From assembly GCA_018374635.1 (NCBI GenBank), contig JAHAEW010000114.1:1-7321 (forward strand): DNA of 7,321 bases, in the 5' to 3' direction. The stretch is from Clostridiales bacterium. Its GTDB lineage: Bacteria; Bacillota; Clostridia; Oscillospirales; Oscillospiraceae. A model generated the notes under the pieces. The model searched no databases. It was given only the letters and a program-made list of their open reading frames with translations, and was not told the DNA's origin. Positions 5,903 through 7,321 of the stretch are shown one piece after another (position 1 is the stretch's first letter; each line of letters opens with the position of its first letter). The translations under genes and the position numbers were made by a program.

Positions 5903-6548
5903 GATATCCTACTCCTCTGATTGTTTCAATATAATCTCGCTCCAGCTTATGCCGAAGGTTTTTGATGTGACTGTCCACCACTCGCTCGTCCCCATAAAAA
6001 TCATAGCCCCACAGCTTGGCCAGCAGAATTTCTCGGGTGAAGACCCGTCCTGGTGCAGCCAGAAACGTGTGGAGTAGTTCAAATTCCCGGGCAGTTAGAT
6101 CCAGAGGGTGCCCCTCCAACAACGCCTCTCGAGTGTCTAAGTTAAGGGATAGGTCACGGTATCGAAGGCATCTCTCCTCATCTGCACTTCCTCTGCGACG
6201 AAGTATAACTCGAACTTTTTCCAACAGAATCGGTATGGAAAACGGCTTGGTCACATAGTCATCAATGTCCATGCCAAAACCCTTGAGCTGTTGGTCCTCA
6301 CTATCCAGAGCAGTCAGCATGATGATTGGGATCTGAGACTGCTGTCGAATCACCTCACAGACACCAAAGCCGTCAATCTTGGGCAGCATCAAATCCAATA
6401 GAATCAGGTCAAAGGGTCGAGCATGAAATAGGGAAAGGGCTGCCACACCGTCTCCAGCTACTGTAGTTCCATAGCCTGCATCCTCCAGATAGGTCCGCAG
6501 AAGTTCTTGTATATCCAGTTCATCCTCAATAATTAGAATTTGTTTCAT
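5880..6548 (-). CDS. OmpR/PhoB-family response regulator (222 aa)
   Basis: The N-terminal receiver domain (about 1-120) has all conserved sites: acidic pair E8-D9, phospho-acceptor D52 in LLDLMLP, switch residue T79, and K101 in TKPF. The C-terminal winged helix (about 127-220) shows TAREFELLHTF and the recognition region RVVDSHIKNLRHKLE, ending in the typical IRGVGYR. It is a cytoplasmic DNA-binding regulator phosphorylated by the kinase whose gene overlaps its 3' end. The start ATG at 6548-6546 has AGGTG at 6560-6556 (7-base spacing). Likely targets are the direct repeats ahead of the transporter ATPase gene and perhaps its own promoter, which carries a similar pair of half-sites. Length and motifs are standard; no defect is visible. 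Confidence 0.96.
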   Translation of the reverse strand: MKQILIIEDELDIQELLRTYLEDAGYGTTVAGDGVAALSLFHARPFDLILLDLMLPKIDGFGVCEVIRQQSQIPIIMLTALDSEDQQLKGFGMDIDDYVTKPFSIPILLEKVRVILRRRGSADEERCLRYRDLSLNLDTREALLEGHPLDLTAREFELLHTFLAAPGRVFTREILLAKLWGYDFYGDERVVDSHIKNLRHKLERDYIETIRGVGYRAAKEDF

Positions 6549-6579
6549 TTATCATCACCTATTCCAAGCGTATCATAGA

Positions 6580-6608
6580 ATTATGAATTTATCATGGAGA
6601 TTTCTGAA
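6580..6608 (-). promoter_or_regulatory. Candidate promoter and half-site pair for the two-component operon
   Basis: On the minus strand TTCAGA (6608-6603) and CATAAT (6585-6580) are separated by 17 bp and match the -35 and -10 consensus at four and five of six positions. The same stretch holds TCCATGAT (6598-6591) and TTCATAAT (6587-6580), 11 bp apart and similar to the repeats at 4198-4159. This would fit self-regulation, but an alternative -10 (TATGAT, 6577-6572) exists and the overlap makes either reading tentative. Confidence 0.4.
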
Positions 6609-6700
6609 AGATACCGGTCTTCAAAGAGCCTTTCTACTGGAAAATGCTTTTGCTGACCATTGCATATGAAACCCCGCTAGTGCTTCCATATGTGCGGATA

Positions 6701-6862
6701 TCAGTACAGATCGTCATGCAGGAAAGGGTGATAATACTTTTTATTGACCCACTGGGTGTTGACCACATAGCGCAGCTGTTCACAGGTCAACATAAGGGCA
6801 AAGTTACCATCTGGGAAATTACCTGCCACCCGAGTTTGACGGCGGTTTACCAGCTTAGCTGT
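6701..6862 (-). pseudogene. IS256/Mutator-family transposase, C-terminal remnant
   Basis: The minus strand from 6862 reads TAKLVNRRQTRVAGNFPDGN, then FALMLTCEQLRYVVNTQW, then VNKKYYHPFLHDDLY and a TGA at 6703-6701. The RVAGNFPDG-x-x-ALML-x-C-x-x-LRYV pattern matches, from memory, the C-terminal end of Mutator-type (IS256-like) transposases in clostridia. Only about 40 residues agree; after NKKY (about 6734) the reading departs from the expected family end. An in-frame TGA (6865-6863) precedes it, and there is no start codon or catalytic DDE region. It is dead. I see no convincing terminal inverted repeats, so the element boundaries are lost. It marks an old insertion between the recombinase and the cargo operon. 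Confidence 0.65.
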
Positions 6863-6898
6863 TCAACATTGTAAGAAAAGTAATATACACACTCCTAT

Positions 6899-7321
6899 TT
6901 AAGAATTTAATATTTCTCCGACAAAGTTATAAACGATTCTGACTTCCTGCACCTTCTGTCCGTCAATCTTCTTAACCTCGCCCACTAAAATTTTGCTGAT
7001 GAGCCGGTTCAGCACCGCTTCATCCAGTTTTTCAATGGCTGCGTAGCGCCGGATTTCTTTGATGAAGGTGCGGACTTCATTTTCCTGTTCGTCAGAGTGG
7101 CGCATCATCAACAGCAGGTCTTGCAGGTGCTTCTGGTTGGCTTCCTGCTCTTGTTCCAGTGTTGCTGTCAGCTTCATAAAACGCTGCTCAGTCAGGATTC
7201 CTTTTGCCTTATCGGTATATAGGCTCAGGAACATCTCATCAATTTCACGATTCCTGCTTTCCAGTCGTTGACATTCCTTCTGTGTCTGGGAGGCATCCAG
7301 AAGATACCGGCGCTCCATCCG
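6899..7321 (-). CDS. Large serine recombinase, C-terminal part (continues beyond the right edge)
   Basis: The frame enters from the right edge and ends at TAA 6901-6899, giving 140 visible codons. The methionine at 7318 is internal, since the frame is open upstream of it. The visible part starts with a charged, heptad-like coiled-coil stretch (QKECQRLESRNREIDEMFLS and following), then ERFMKLTATLEQEQEA, then the C-terminal segment RRYAAIEKL to YNFVGEILNS. This is the layout of the recombinase coiled-coil/zinc-ribbon region followed by DUF4368 in large serine recombinases of clostridial integrative elements. The catalytic serine domain would be off-window, so activity cannot be judged. It is homologous to the remnant at 369-217. 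No clear terminator follows it before the transposase remnant, so read-through into the two-component genes is possible. Confidence 0.88.
   Translation of the reverse strand, partial: RMERRYLLDASQTQKECQRLESRNREIDEMFLSLYTDKAKGILTEQRFMKLTATLEQEQEANQKHLQDLLLMMRHSDEQENEVRTFIKEIRRYAAIEKLDEAVLNRLISKILVGEVKKIDGQKVQEVRIVYNFVGEILNS

Noticed and set aside
6660..6695. Imperfect CATATG inverted pair in the 6549-6898 gap
   Set aside because: The arms are short (CATATG is itself a palindrome) and mismatched outside it, and no T-run follows; not convincing as a terminator or as an insertion sequence end.
6644..6874. Plus-strand open frame of 76 codons in the gap before the regulator
   Set aside because: The minus strand of the same stretch gives a recognisable transposase C-terminus, and the plus-strand product resembles nothing known to me.

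Overview
The window reads as accessory DNA from a Gram-positive anaerobe of the Clostridia, probably a gut member of the Oscillospiraceae/Lachnospiraceae type. The clues are the conjugation-type VirD4/TraG fragment, the large serine recombinases with the C-terminal domain common in clostridial integrative elements, strong AGGAGG-type ribosome binding sites, and an OmpR/HK-plus-ABC defence-type operon. No species can be named from this sequence. Every gene I can support lies on the minus strand, so the story runs right to left.

Layout by descending coordinate: (1) 7321-6899, the C-terminal part of a large serine recombinase that enters from beyond the right edge. (2) 6898-6549, a gap holding the C-terminal remnant of an IS256/Mutator-type transposase and the promoter region of the regulator. 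(3) 6548-4382, a two-component system (OmpR-family regulator, then a membrane histidine kinase with a large outer domain), closed by a strong hairpin terminator at 4255-4293. (4) 4381-4112, an intergenic control region with 11-bp-spaced direct repeats in front of the transporter genes. (5) 4111-356, a three-gene ABC transporter operon with overlapping genes: ATPase, a permease fused to an M1-like zinc metallopeptidase domain, and a small six-span permease. (6) 369-217, a remnant of the 3' end of a second serine recombinase, followed by its own terminator at 173-204. (7) 141-1, a VirD4/TraG coupling-protein fragment that begins abruptly in mid-gene, so it marks a junction between two elements.

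Functional picture (inference): the kinase senses something outside the membrane, the regulator binds the direct repeats ahead of the ATPase gene, and the induced transporter/peptidase handles a peptide at the cell surface, most plausibly an antimicrobial peptide. The module is cargo bracketed by two recombinase 3' ends, about 67% identical over 46 residues by eye, and its last gene ends inside the left recombinase remnant. The left boundary looks like the end of a serine-recombinase element inserted into the virD4/traG gene of a conjugative element, that is, one mobile element nested in another.

The most notable points are the membrane permease/M1 peptidase fusion with altered active-site motifs, the candidate operator, and the recombinase-bracketed architecture. 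Each family is individually known. Whether this exact combination has been described cannot be decided from the sequence alone.
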